A stretch of 64,000 nucleotides of DNA from Chimonanthus salicifolius. Its lineage: Eukaryota > Streptophyta > Magnoliopsida > Laurales > Calycanthaceae. Made by a program: the position numbers and the translations under genes. Under the pieces are notes generated by a model. That model saw only the letters and a list, made by a program, of their open reading frames with translations. It was not told the DNA's origin and made no database searches. The stretch spans positions 23,663,175 through 23,727,174 of the forward strand of contig CM023540.1 in NCBI GenBank assembly GCA_013350335.1. Direction: 5' to 3'. Each line of letters starts with the position of its first letter. Within the stretch, counting starts at the first letter, position 1. This document shows, piece by piece, positions 35,201 to 46,639 of the stretch.

Positions 35201-35932
35201 TAAATGAATAGCTTTATTTCTAGGATGTTTTCAACTGCATCAAGGACGTGTATCACAACTTGTTTGCTTTTCAGAAAATGATATATTTGGTGGCCACAAG
35301 AAGGGAGAATCTAGAGATTTCATATTCCCTGATTTGTAAAATGGTGGACTGATGGGTGTAATTGAAGGAGGATAGTAGATTTTCCCCAAAAATGCCACAT
35401 CCAAAGGTATCAGGGAAATGACTAAGAGGAAAATTCTCTTTCAGACTTCAATTTACATGAAACTAAATAAGTAATTAAAGTGTGAGTTAGACGTGGAAAA
35501 CATGGGATATCATGTATAAATATGGAATATCATAACCTTGCAGAGTGCAGATGAAAGGGGTTTTTTTTTTAAAGGTTGGTGCAGATGAAAGGGGTTTTTT
35601 TTTTAAAGGTTGGTGCAGATGAAAGATTGTCCAGATTGCTTTGTTTAGAGAATTTCGAATTTTCTCCCATAACCATTAACTAACTCATTCATGTAGTGTT
35701 CATTCTTCCAGACTCGTAACCCTAATCTTATCTAACCCCATTTATAAGGAAAATTGTATTCTAGCATAATAATCTGTTAGTTTCTTCCATCTAATTTGTG
35801 GGAACCGCAAACACAAGAGAACGTTTTCAGAAAGTGTAATAAAAAATAATACAATGATTTCAGTAGAGAAACAGGTGCAAGCAAGAAAAGAAAGTACCTT
35901 GACTTTTGATAAAGAAAGAACCCAATTCCAAC
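32271..35932. other. Intergenic DNA
   Basis: A duplicated block occurs at 32740-32930 and 33065-33235 (shared ACAATGCAA, CACATTCATCAGCAAC, GGAAAACAAGATTCAAGAATCACT). Around 34470-34680, text such as CATCATCATCAGCATTGAAACC resembles a common plant transposon-derived repeat. The ORFs at 33479-33911 have no domain. The 3' UTR of the RING gene should lie just below 35933. Confidence 0.4.
35547..35626. repeat. 34-bp tandem repeat, 2.3 copies
   Basis: Units starting GCAGATGAAA at 35547, 35581 and 35615, the first two essentially identical and each with a T10 run. It lies just beyond the 3' end of the RING gene, so it may fall in that gene's 3' UTR. Confidence 0.85.
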
Positions 35933-36784
35933 TCAATCGAATAAATCAACTCTAACCTCAGACATCACCGCATCGCCCTCCTCATCCGTTCCCCTTGCAG
36001 TGGAAGCTCCAGGACGAGGGCCACCACTAACACCTTCCACTGGCCGGCTTGATACCGTCTCCCCACTGTTCGCTGGACCCGCAGCTGAGCTTGTCTCAGC
36101 CTGCGCCAGCTGGGTGGGCGAGGACCGGGTGGGGAACACAAGCCGGTGCCGCCGCGTGATGTGCCTCAGCGCCCGCTCTAATTCCCCCTCCTCTGAATTG
36201 CCCACCCCAGCCGGTGCTCTGTCATCATCAGTCGGGAGGCAAAAGCGGCAGACTGGGCACGAATTGTGCTGGGCGAGCCAGGGCAGGATGCAATCTCCAT
36301 GGTAGATGTGGTTGCAGGGGAGGCGTTTGGCCTCGGCATCCACGAGGAATTCGTCCTTGCATACGGGGCAAATGAGGGGTTCTGAAGAGCAGGTGATTTT
36401 AACGGTGGGGATGGATTGGACGGATGACTTCGAGGCGGGGGTGCAGGAACGGGGGCCGCTTGATTGTGGGTGGGTGGAGAGGTGGTGGATGAGGCGGTCG
36501 AGGTAGGTGTGGAAGGAAAGGTATGGGAGATCGGGTTCTGAGTCAGAGTCGGAGGGAGAGTCGGGTAGAGAAGGGTTGTTGAGGAAGGTTGAGAGGGAGC
36601 TCGGATGGTGTGGATTTAGGGGTGGTGAATCATCCAGATGTTCGAGGAAATCGCCATGGCAAAGAGGGCAGAGCGGAAATGGCGAGGAGCTGAAAATGGA
36701 AACGCTCATGTCGCACGCGTGGCACCAGAACAGAGTCGACTCGGTAGGGTTTGGTTGATTCACAGTCTCTGCGCTCGATGCCAT
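35933..36784 (-). CDS. RING-H2 E3 ubiquitin ligase with N-terminal zinc ribbon, 283 aa, intronless
   Basis: The RING-H2 finger has its eight ligands in order: C139, C142, C157, H159, H162, C165, C176, C179, with Trp169 of PWL, the E2-contact tryptophan. An N-terminal CxxC-x14-CxxC at residues 21-42 (WCHACDM ... CPLCHGDF) matches the zinc_ribbon_9 module that accompanies this RING in plant RING1/BTL/RDUF-type ligases. Between them are acidic and Ser/Pro-rich linkers. The C-terminus is a disordered Ser/Gly/Pro tail. The expected role is ubiquitin transfer from E2 to unknown substrates, often in stress or ABA signalling for this group. Single-exon structure is usual for the family. The GC-rich frame contrasts sharply with its AT-rich surroundings. 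The start is the only ATG before the zinc ribbon; GA-rich 5' UTR lies upstream. Confidence 0.9.
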   Translation of the reverse strand: MASSAETVNQPNPTESTLFWCHACDMSVSIFSSSPFPLCPLCHGDFLEHLDDSPPLNPHHPSSLSTFLNNPSLPDSPSDSDSEPDLPYLSFHTYLDRLIHHLSTHPQSSGPRSCTPASKSSVQSIPTVKITCSSEPLICPVCKDEFLVDAEAKRLPCNHIYHGDCILPWLAQHNSCPVCRFCLPTDDDRAPAGVGNSEEGELERALRHITRRHRLVFPTRSSPTQLAQAETSSAAGPANSGETVSSRPVEGVSGGPRPGASTARGTDEEGDAVMSEVRVDLFD

Positions 36785-38615
36785 TTTCGGGATCTGTTCC
36801 CTCTCTCTTCTCTCCCTCTCTCTCTCCCTCGCGTACTCGCTTGGCTTCTTCTTTTGAGAAGACTAAAAAGAGTTCTTCTAAACGAATAAATTAAGATAAT
36901 TTAATATTTTTAAATTCGATAGTTGGAGTCTTTTAAAGAAACATTTGCCATGTTAACATCAGGGGAGGGCAAGAACAAGTACTTTTATCATTAGTCTTAT
37001 TATTTAATTTCGTGAATGATGATCATAAAATGAAATAAATTTAAATGAATTCACACGGAGTCTTTGTAGTTAGTTATATTTAAATTGAGGTAAGAAAATC
37101 AAATTTACTTTAAAAATACAAACTCATTATATTATATTATATTTAAATTTTATATTTATAAAGTTCACTTCAAAATAAAATGATTTAATTTTATCTAGCA
37201 ATTCTCCCACAAAGTTTTGTTGAATCAAACATGAATTTTATTATATTGTCAATTTTACTCTTCACCTCTAGGCATATCCAAAAAACAAAAGAATGAACAA
37301 CAAATTGGCTCACTATCGGATTACTTACTAGCTACTTGACCAGCCAATTTACTCTGTTTTTCAGTGTTGATAAGTGAGTAGGTAAGGGTAAAATTAAGTG
37401 ATCTAGTAAAGATAAAATTAACAATATACTAAAATCCGTGCCTGATTACACAAAACTCTGAAGAATTACTGTCCTTTAATTTTACCCCAAATAGTGAAGA
37501 TATGAGTGCACATTCCCAGCTCTTATCACTCTCCATTTCTATCATTGGAATGGCCTAATTAATCCAAGACAAGTAGTTAAAGCTTTTCACTTATTTAACA
37601 AAAGGTGATGACTGATGATTATAGCCATCATTTATACATATATTACTGTGTTCATAACTTGACTATCATGTTGAAGTATTTGTGTTAAGATATGAACTGT
37701 TAAAATAAAATAATGAGAAGTATAAATGATTGTAACACATGAGTTCAAATATAGCAAATCCAATTATCTGTATAATCAACAAGATCAATAATATAATTAT
37801 TCTAAACATTCATCATAATATGAAATTAGTAATGAGATTTGGGTCCCATCCTCTTTTTTTTTAATAAATGGGTGCATCCATGATTCATCAGGCAAATGGA
37901 TCTCTCTCACTATATTTTATAAGTAATGATATATTATTGTTTAGTAAAAGAAAGAAAAATTAAATTTTCAATACTTACATAAGAAAAGTCAAATTTATCA
38001 AACAAGTTGTTTAAAATAATAGTAAAAGTAGGGGTGAAGGGCTATTGGGAACACCTTACTTTGACTTATCTTTGTTCAATAGTTATGGAAGTCCATATTT
38101 ATCCATTTATGTGAAGATTAGACATACAATTTGCAGATATGAAATAACCGTAAGATATATTATTTATAAAAAAAAATATAATTAAATAATAAATAAATCA
38201 AACTACAAATAAGGAAAGCTGTACAATTATAATTAGGTGATTATCAATCAATCCCTCAATTAACAGCTAGGTAAGTCAACTCTAATAATTTCATTTTGTT
38301 CATTTCCATTATTTTTGAAATCAGATAGAGTTGTACTTCGTACCAACAAACCATAAAATTAGATCATTAGATGATTTCCATCTAATAATCTAAACTAAAA
38401 TCATGTCTCAAAAATTAATGTGAAAACATAAAGAGGCTGTTATCGTATTCAGAGAGGTGGCCTTGTTAAAGCTTTAGATGTTCCATGTGTCCTTTTTGTT
38501 AGGATACATGGAAAATGATAAGTGAGTAAATTTTGAATTCTATCTTGTGTGATTATTATACAAGAGTGAGATCTAACCATTTTTTTAATTTTTTATATTA
38601 TACATTTATATATTA
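36785..38615. other. Upstream region of the RING gene and AT-rich intergenic DNA
   Basis: 36785-36870 on the minus strand is a GA/CT-rich leader with GAGAGA runs, typical of a plant 5' UTR. Beyond it no gene, paired repeat or RNA gene was found. Confidence 0.45.
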
Positions 38616-38800
38616 TTTCTTTAAACATCAAGATAGTGACTCGTACATACTTGACTGATCATTGAGACATGTGTAAATCTCTATATTTGTACACCCCGCG
38701 TGTAAACTATGAAGAGTGGTCTTGTTATGTTAGAGAGAGTTTGATCCTAAGACCTCTCACATACAAAGGTGAGAATATGACCATCAAACTAACCCCTCAG
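38616..38800 (-). mobile_element. tRNA-derived SINE-like element, family 2, copy 1
   Basis: On the minus strand it starts near GAGGGGTTAGTTTGATGG (A-box-like) and continues to GTCTTAGGATCAAACTCTC (B-box-like, 38736-38753). The spacing and order fit a Pol III promoter. The copy at 42027-42228 aligns along its length. No target duplication was fixed. Confidence 0.5.
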
Positions 38801-39085
38801 AATTACACATCTATATTATTTACTCATGAATCATTCAGATTTAATCTAAGGACATCCTCATCTGCAATAAAAACAACCAAATGTTAAATGCATATTCGAA
38901 TTTGGAGGCAATCTTTAAATGAATCTAGCATTGGCATCTATGTTCATTTATTTTGAGTTGAACTTTATTAGATTTTAATTTCTTTTTATACCTCTAATTC
39001 AATCAAAGAAGTCAGAACTACCAACCACTCTATAAGTTTCACTATTGTGCTTTAGCATTTTACTACACCAAGTAAATAGTTTATA

Positions 39086-39276
39086 CTCCCTCTCTCTTAA
39101 TTTAGTTGTCTTATATGGATTTTAGAATTGTTCAAAAATAGTTGTATCATTCATATTGGAATACCATAAAGTGTATTGAAAATGAATGAGATTACATGAA
39201 GTGCTAGTCTTATATAGAGAGTTACTTAAAAAATACAAATGTTTGAAATGAGACGACTAAAATAGAATGGAGGGAG
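39086..39276. mobile_element. Stowaway-type MITE (Tc1/mariner)
   Basis: 191 bp with inverted ends CTCCCTCTCTCTTAATTTAG and, from the other side, CTCCCTCCATTCTATTTTAG. It is flanked by TA on both sides (39084-39085, 39277-39278). CTCCCTCC termini and TA duplication are diagnostic of plant Stowaway elements. Non-coding. Confidence 0.88.
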
Positions 39277-39278
39277 TA

Positions 39279-40107
39279 ATACCCAAGTTTTCACGAGCAG
39301 CTAATGAGTAACAAACCCATTTTAGGCTAACCTAAGTCTCGTTGAGACTCCATATCCTTCTCACACCCAACCCTATCCCATAAATTGCATACCAACTCAA
39401 TTTGAATTTGGATTGAAATTTATTCAAAATTGTCCTATTTTTTTAATGTTGCTCTTAGACCCTTAAAAATCACGTCTTTTAAAATCTAATTAACTTAAAT
39501 TTTTAAAGAAACTATCATCTAGGAAATAAATTTCAAATAGACCCTAACCCAACCCATAATGCACCCATGCAGGCCCTGTAGAGTCACATGTGCGTTATCA
39601 CACATGCACAATGTCGCCTAGGTGAACCTACGATCCAATTATTACCCAAAGGAAAAAACTATTAAAATAAATTATGTGCTCCAACATTTAATCTATCCAA
39701 ACCTAAAATAGTTAGATCTCAATGGTTTGAACTTCCTTTTTTTTAAAAAAAAATACTAATTTTATGAAATTCTAGAAAATATTAGAAAAATCAATTAAAT
39801 ACCATTTAAATTATCTAAATCTTAATGTGACATCTCCTTTAAATTCTCCAACCCTCTAAAATGCTTATGTTCAAACGTTTCACAAAGATAAGTTTCAAAT
39901 AAACAGCATCTTAAAATAAAAATAAATTATCAAGATTTATTGACTATCACTCAATATTAGAATGATTTCGTACTTAAAAGTTCTAAATTTAGATTCAAAG
40001 TGCAATCTCTATTAGCATGGTTGAAGCACATGATTTCATATTAAAAATCAATAACTCATAATAATTAAAATTCAAGTACCAAAATCAAATGCTATTTTGT
40101 TATCATT
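39279..40107. other. AT-rich intergenic DNA
   Basis: Nothing assigned. Confidence 0.5.
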
Positions 40108-40115
40108 TAAATTAT

Positions 40116-40487
40116 GGATAGCTATCCTCCCACGGGCATTTTGTGTAATCCGACACGGGTTTTACTGTATTGTCCATTTTGCCCTTTGAACCGTTTCGCT
40201 TAACCCTTCGAATCGGCTCGCTGGATCACTATCCAGCTCGCCGGATTACTGACCCTTCCACTGCAGTGTAAATCGGCTCACTGACCGGCTCGCCGAATCA
40301 CTAGCGGGATCACTAAAATTTATCTAAGTGAGACTGTTTTTTTATACAGAACAACAAATAGGATCGCTAAAATCGGATCACTGATTTTTTTTTTTTAAAT
40401 GCTTTCGTACGGCAGTGGAAGAGTAAAATGGACAATACCCTAAATTCTGTATCTCGTTACACAAAATGCTCGTGGAGGACGCTACCC
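40116..40487. mobile_element. hAT-like MITE, GATCCTCC family, copy B
   Basis: 372 bp, flanked by the exact 8-bp duplication TAAATTAT (40108-40115, 40488-40495). Left end GGATAGCTATCCTCCCACGG; right end inverted GGGTAGCGTCCTCCACGAGC. The inverted similarity continues through ATTTTGTGTAA and TACTGTATTGTCC-like blocks. The interior holds GGCTCGCTGGATCACT-type motifs in several variants. Confidence 0.85.
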
Positions 40488-40495
40488 TAAATTAT

Positions 40496-42026
40496 TTATC
40501 TTATTAATCTATTAGTCTTTATATTTAAATTTGACAAAATATTTTTATTGACTAATTGCCTATCTAACACATAAAATTTGAATTCATATCCTCTAAATTG
40601 AAATTATAATTTCTTATCAAAATGAAATTGGAGTTATATATTCCTTATGTGAATTATACCTAATAAAGTTGAGTTGAACAAGATCAAAACTTAATTAGGA
40701 AGTTAGATAAGGCTTTATGGCTAAAAAAATATCATAAGGCAGGTGGGACCAAGCACATGATACAAGTTGGGTATGTGAATAAAAATTATGCCAAACAATT
40801 TTTTTCTTAATTATAATATTCTATCTATGTTCACTTGTTATAATTTTTTAAAATAAAAGAAGGTTACTAAATTAAATTCCAATTTTTTTTAATAAAAGTA
40901 CATCAATTTAAATCTTCAATGTTTATAAGATTTTGAAGTTGCATTTAAACGAGAATTTCCTCCTATTAAATTGTAGATCATAAAGTGAGCATTCAAATCT
41001 TAGATCACTTATAACTTTAACATAGAAAATTATGAATTTATGTTAAAACTATACCCACTTATATTGTTATTAAATAATAAATTATTTGATGGTATTTTAA
41101 TTAAAATTTCAAACAATAATAATTTTAAATTGACACAATCCGCATGATTCATATAAGAGTATAAAAATGCATAATTTCAAGATAAATATAGCATATTCTA
41201 TTTAAATATTAACTATTATAGATATTTTAATTTTAAAATACATGACACATATCTATTGATGTCTCCATTTGCACATCATTTATTTCATATTTTAGATTAT
41301 TAATATATGATATTATTACAAAATTTTGTATAATATAAGATCATAAATAAAAGATCTATCAATACTTGAATCAGATAAGAGTCCAAATGGAATCTGAAGT
41401 CTCCACGTGGAAACTTGAAAGAGTCAAGGGACGAACAAAACGGCAATGTCACTCGACCCAACCTTTTGACGTTAGTACGAGCAAATTCTAACGGAGCATA
41501 TTATCCTGCCAACCCGTCTCAACTTTAGAATTAAATATCGTTATAAATATGTTTAAAATATTAATTAAATCTGTCTTAAGTTTGAAGATCAATATTTTAA
41601 TATGAAGAATGCTTTCATAACACATTTTTAAAGTATGTCTTTTTTTGAAAAAAAAAAATCTGTCTCATGACTGAATTCACGGTTAGATATATCAAATTAT
41701 AATCATATAATAAATTTTATATATATTTTCTAATCAAGTATTTTTTATTTAATTCCTTAGACAAAGAAATCAATGAAATCAATAAATTTAAAAAATCTAA
41801 AATGACACGTACTTGTAAGTATGTGTATAAAAATTAATGACTGATTTATATTTTTAATAGATAGACTATATATTTCAAATATTGTATTTTGATGGCATCC
41901 TTATGATCAGAATAATTGTATGGTATCATTCTCTTTTAATATTAATTTAAAGTATTTTAAATCTTGAAGAAAGCTTTCCATCCGACAATAATATTTATTG
42001 AATAAATTAAGTGTTTTTTTTTTTAG
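40496..42026. other. AT-rich intergenic DNA
   Basis: No exon or repeat pair found. A short less AT-rich patch at about 41400-41520 includes a G-box-like CCACGTGG, but no gene follows it. Confidence 0.5.
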
Positions 42027-42228
42027 GATCAAGGTATTCAGGTGTCTCACCTGATTTAATCAAGCGTCACACTTGACTAATCCTTGAGCATCTTTAAACC
42101 TCATTATCCACATATGCCGGTTACAAACTATGGAGAATGTCATTTTTTGTGTCGTGGAGGGCTTAATCCTAAAACATCCCACATACAAGAGTGAGAATAT
42201 CACCATCAAGTTAACCTCTCACGCTTAA
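42027..42228 (-). mobile_element. tRNA-derived SINE-like element, family 2, copy 2
   Basis: Minus-strand start near GAGAGGTTAACTTGATGG (A-box-like) and B-box-like TTTTAGGATTAAGCCCTCC, aligned with the copy at 38616-38800 (shared ACATACAA, GTGAGAATAT, ACCATCAA, CAAACTATG). Confidence 0.5.
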
Positions 42229-42865
42229 TAAATTACATATTTTCATTATTGAATATCAAATGTTTAGAGTAGAATATCATATTTATTTTTATATCTTAAA
42301 AATCAAGTCTTTTATGTGATGCGCATTAATATTGAGATCCCTAAACTCCAAGAGATTATCCCGATTGGTTTGGGAGCAAAATCTCTACAAGGAGATATTA
42401 AGTTTAAACCATGAGAACTCCAATAAAGGGTTACTTCCTATGAAAATATATGTATAAAATAATGTCCTATCGATTTATCCAATATATACAAATAAAAAAT
42501 TTTCACACATTCCAAAAAATTAGTCAGCTGAACAATTTTGTAAAGCTGTGATGGGACAGTTGGTAGCTGATACAGAAAAGTTGCGACAAGTTACTGAAAA
42601 AATCAATGATGGAAAATCTGATTGAAGGAGTTTTATCAATTACCAAGATAGCCAATGTGGAGATGTCTATTCTTACTATAATTGAAAAGAATAAATGGCA
42701 TAATATCTTATTAGATACTGAGATCTTTTAAAGTTGAAAAGTTGATAGATGGTAAATCTCTTAGAGAGTGATGTATAAAAGCCAGATTTAAAACTCAATG
42801 GAATTGAATTGATGACACCCATATCTTCAAGGAGGAGTTTATGAGTTCAATTCTTACTTCTCAAA

Positions 42866-43200
42866 GTGTTGGATTTGATTTAAAAGGTCTATTAGGTTGA
42901 GTTTGTGTTTATGTAAGGCCCAATAAATATAAGGGCTAAGTCTCTCTAGAGTTTTCTGAGTTAGAGCTTTCTCAATGGGAGAGAGAGAGAAGAGAAAAAG
43001 AATTCAGAGAGAGGACATAGGCTTAAGGGATTGGAATCCCTTATAACAAGTTGTTCAGTATTTTCTCTATAAAGTAATTGAGTAGCATTCACTTCGCAGA
43101 CGTAGCCGTTGTGGTCAACCACATAAAATCTCGGTGTTCTAATGATTTGTTTGATTTGTGCGTGTTTTATGTTTTATTTCGTTATGCGAAGGGTTACTCT
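42866..43200 (+). mobile_element. Copia LTR remnant
   Basis: Begins TGTTGGATTTGATTT and includes, at about 43092-43140, GCAGACGTAGCC then GGTCAACCACATAAAATCTC and GGTGTTC. I recognise this from the R/U5 end of many plant copia LTRs (GTGGACGTAGGC ... GAACCACGTAAA). A GA-rich stretch precedes it. No partner LTR is present and the exact end was not fixed; the following sequence may be internal. Confidence 0.55.
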
Positions 43201-44536
43201 CTATAAATAGATAGGGAGGTTTGCACATGTCTTAATGATTAGTTAGATGCTAAAAAAGTAGATTTGAGTCCATGATAAATAGAAAATGAGTTTGTGAGAG
43301 CAAAATTTTGTGACATTGTATGCCTAAGCCAAAGGACATGGGACCTAGGAATTAGAAACTTTTAGAAAATATAATTGTAATTTTTGGAATGATTTCTTGT
43401 ATGTAATCAATTCTTGTTGAATGGGATTGGATTTCATTGGCAAATCTTTTTTGTTGTTCATGTCACTATGTTAGAGTAAGATATATAGTTATCATAGGCC
43501 TTGGAGGTACTTCTCTTCAAAATCAGTTTTCTAATAGAAAAAATCATAGTTATCAATTCTATTTTAGAGGTCATTACATTCAATCGTTTTGGTGTTCCTC
43601 TCGAAAAAAGAGATTATGATAAGTTTTAAAATCTAAAAAATGTATATTAATAAAATTTAAAAATAGAAAATTATAATAATAGAGAAAAGAAAATAAGAAA
43701 ATAATAAAATGGTAAATGTATTAAAATCATGGATTAATAAAAGATAAATTATTAATTTTAAGAAAAATAAATATATATTTTCATTGAAATACACTTCTTT
43801 CAGTTATTTCAACTGAAACGGGCTAAAATGAATATAAACAATCAATATGAATAAAATAGAGACAAAAACTATGGATAGATGATTCATTTCAAACTTAGTG
43901 CTAAAATGAAATTTCGAGCAAAATAAAATATTAATAACAAAGAACAAGCCCCTCAAAAAGTACAAAGATCCAATATTGTTGTATACCACCTCATCTTAAA
44001 AGTTCCTCATCTCTCAATAAGAGTCATGCTACCTGTTTTCCAAAACCCAATTAGTGCTATTGTAATTGTAAAATTGCTAAATTAAACATACTCTGAAATT
44101 GTACTCTTACTATGTAGCCATTGATGTGGCAAACTGGCAACTATCTTGTTTGAATAGCTTAACAAATTGTGATTTGCCACATCAGCACAGGAGTATAAAA
44201 AAATATATTTACATATACATATAGCATCTCCCAAATAATAATGTCTCTCACCAAACCTGTATTTGTATGAGGGGTAAATTTTACATGAGTTATTTGGGTT
44301 TACCTTTGACTAAGGTTACTCTCCGTATTATGAATAACTCGTACTTGAAGAGGGTTTTCAAAAGTTTGAGGAGAGAGGTAAAAAGTTGATATTTTACCTC
44401 TATTCCTTAGTTACCAAATAAGGATAATAGGGGGTTACCCTCGTTACCCCTCATTACCCCTATCAGTCTAAAATGAAATAACATATTGTTCTACAAAGCA
44501 ATCAATGACACTAGACACATTGCATATTAATTGGAG
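43201..44536. other. AT-rich intergenic DNA
   Basis: No supported gene. 44268-44465 shares GGGTAA, TTACCAAATAAGG and TACCCCT blocks with the MITE at 2311-2736 and is probably a decayed relative. Confidence 0.4.
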
Positions 44537-44943
44537 AGCCAGCGATCCTCCCACGGGCATTTTGTGTTTAGCAACACAGGTTTTAATGTATTCCCGATTT
44601 TACTCTTCGCATGAACAATAAAATTTCGATGGGCTGATTTTTACTGTTCATTTGAATTTCGGCGAGCTGGTTTACAATGTTCATGAATTTTGGCGAGCCG
44701 GCTTACAATTTCGGTGAGCCGATTTGCACTGTTTATGAATTTTGGCGAGCCGACTTTTAATTTCGGCAAGCCGATTGCACTGTTTATGAATTTTGGCGAG
44801 CCGACTTTCAATTTCGGCAAGTCGATTGCACTGTTCATGAATTTTGGTATTCTTCCTCGATACGGCAGGTGGAGGGCAAATTGGACATCACGGTAAAACC
44901 CTTGTCTGTATGCACAAAATGCCTGTGTGAGGATCGTTGGTCC
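44537..44943. mobile_element. hAT-like MITE, GATCCTCC family, copy C with expanded interior
   Basis: Left end AGCCAGCGATCCTCCCACGG; right end inverted GGACCAACGATCCTCACAC. Flanks AATTGGAG and AATTTGAG match at 7 of 8 positions. The interior (44690-44840) has about three tandem units of some 57 bp containing TTTCGGCAAGCCGATTGCAC and TTTTGGCGAGCCGAC, which makes this the longest copy (407 bp). Confidence 0.75.
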
Positions 44944-44990
44944 AATTTGAGATGCTATATGTATGTATAATCATGAGGATATATTGAAAA

Positions 44991-45356
44991 ATGAGATGTT
45001 CACCCTGCATTGAGTTGTACGATATTACCGTGTGCATCTAGACTTAGAGCTCACCAAATGGGTGGTAATAGAACCGTTGGAATGATTTTTTTTCAATATG
45101 TTTTACACAAAAAACCATCATAATTAAATTGATCAAGCCATATTTTTAAATGCCATAAACTTTGGAGATTAAAAATAATTTAAAATGATAAAATTTTGAG
45201 AGCTTTAAAAATATAGCTTGATTGATCCAATCTTGGTGATTTATTATTGGACAACATATTGAAGAAAGATCATTCCAACGGGTGGATAACCACCCCATTT
45301 TGTGGGCCCTATGCCTAAGTGCACATGGTTATACCACGGGTGAACATTTCATTACT
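44991..45356. mobile_element. MITE with ~110-bp inverted ends
   Basis: The left arm (ATGTTCACCC ... GTTGGAATGAT ... CAATATGTT) and the right arm, inverted (ATGTTCACCC ... GTTGGAATGAT ... CAATATGTT), match over roughly 110 bp around an AT-rich centre. The element could fold into a long hairpin. Part of the same family is recognisable at 50890-51215. The target duplication was not clear. Confidence 0.65.
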
Positions 45357-45852
45357 AGAAATACCTTGATTGGATCAAATAAGTCATTGCTTTTAAACCT
45401 TCAAAATTTTGATAACTTTAATTTTTTAATCTAGCCTTTAAAACTATAATTTGACTAATCTTATCAAGGTAAATTTTTGTGGTCCTGTATTTAAACATAG
45501 ACATTTCCTATAAAAACACTGTCACCGTGAACCCCAACATAGAATACACACTTTGTCAACAAAATTAATTCTTCTAAACTCAAGCTACAAATATTAGCTA
45601 TATCAAACTTTATAAGGTCTACTACATTTGAATTTTAGATTGTCCTTGAAATATATGTCCATGGATTTGCTAGAATTGAATATAGGCCTCCTAGAAATAT
45701 TTTGAGTGTACCAATGAATCATGATTTTTAAACTCCAAAACGTTGATTGCTGTAATTTTTAATCCCATTGCATTCTCATATAAATGGATTTTTTATTTAA
45801 ATATATATCACATTGGATATAAAATAATTTATTGCTCCACATATGACAATCC

Positions 45853-45934
45853 GTCGCTTTGGCCGAGTGGTTAAGGCGTGTGCCTGCTAAGTACATGGGC
45901 TATGCCCGCGAGAGTTCGAATCTCTCAGGCGACG
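45853..45934 (+). tRNA. tRNA-Ser (anticodon GCT)
   Basis: 82 nt with a complete class II cloverleaf. The acceptor GTCGCTT pairs with AGGCGAC (one G-T). The D-arm is GCC...GGC, the anticodon stem TGTGC/GTACA with loop CTGCTAA (anticodon GCT at 45886-45888), the long variable arm GGGC-TAT-GCCC, and the T-arm GAGAG-TTCGAAT-CTCTC. The long variable arm confirms serine. Internal A box (TGGCCGAGTGG) and B box are intact, there is no intron, and a T5 Pol III terminator follows at about 45938. It decodes AGC/AGT codons. Confidence 0.96.
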
Positions 45935-45937
45935 AGC

Positions 45938-45942
45938 CTTTT
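45938..45942 (+). terminator. Pol III terminator of the tRNA-Ser gene
   Basis: TTTTT a few bases after the discriminator base. Confidence 0.8.
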
Positions 45943-46639
45943 TAGCTTTTTATCCCTCGCTAATGGGCCGTGCTTTGGGCCAATGCCCGGCCTATGAGAG
46001 ACCTTGGTGAAGTCACAGCTGACGGGCTCCGTGTCGGGCCCAATTAACTAATATGTCGTTTTGGTGAAAGTTTTTTTTTTGGGTATATACAATCAAAGTT
46101 TAAATATTTTGAGTTTCATTTTTTATCTTTTGCTGGTGAGATTGATGTATTTGGAGATTGAAATCGCCTATTTTTATTTTTAAGGATATAAATAAACAAT
46201 TTTAGTTTTCAACTTCAGTGCAGAGTCTTCTGGGCTCTTGCAAGCCCATATTATTGTTACTTAAAGAAAAAACAAAGTTCAAACCTTTTAATACTATTTT
46301 TCAATTTTTGCCAAATGTTGAATTTTAATTTGAAAGGAATATGTAATTTATTGTAGAGTAGAGAAGCCGACTTGTTGCAATCATAATATTATGAGATTGA
46401 ATTATATGAGTTAATTAGGTATTGATTCCAAATAAATCAGAGAAATAACCTTAATGATGAAGAAATAGATATGTAGTCATGTTTATAGAATCTATAAATC
46501 AATGAACACAAAGATGAATATTATTTACGTCAAAGCCTGATGGGCTCAATGAGGGGCTTAGGCTTTTGATATTAAGCAGAAAAGGCTTAAATGAAGAGGA
46601 GCTACAACAAACCAAGTCCTAAGCAAATGGTTTCGGGCC
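45943..46639. other. Intergenic DNA
   Basis: Nothing assigned. A GGGCC-rich patch lies at 45963-46045. Confidence 0.45.

Noticed and set aside
36000..36889. Four plus-strand ORFs opposite the RING gene
   Set aside because: They are antisense shadows of the GC-rich RING coding sequence, Gly/Arg/Glu-rich with no domain.
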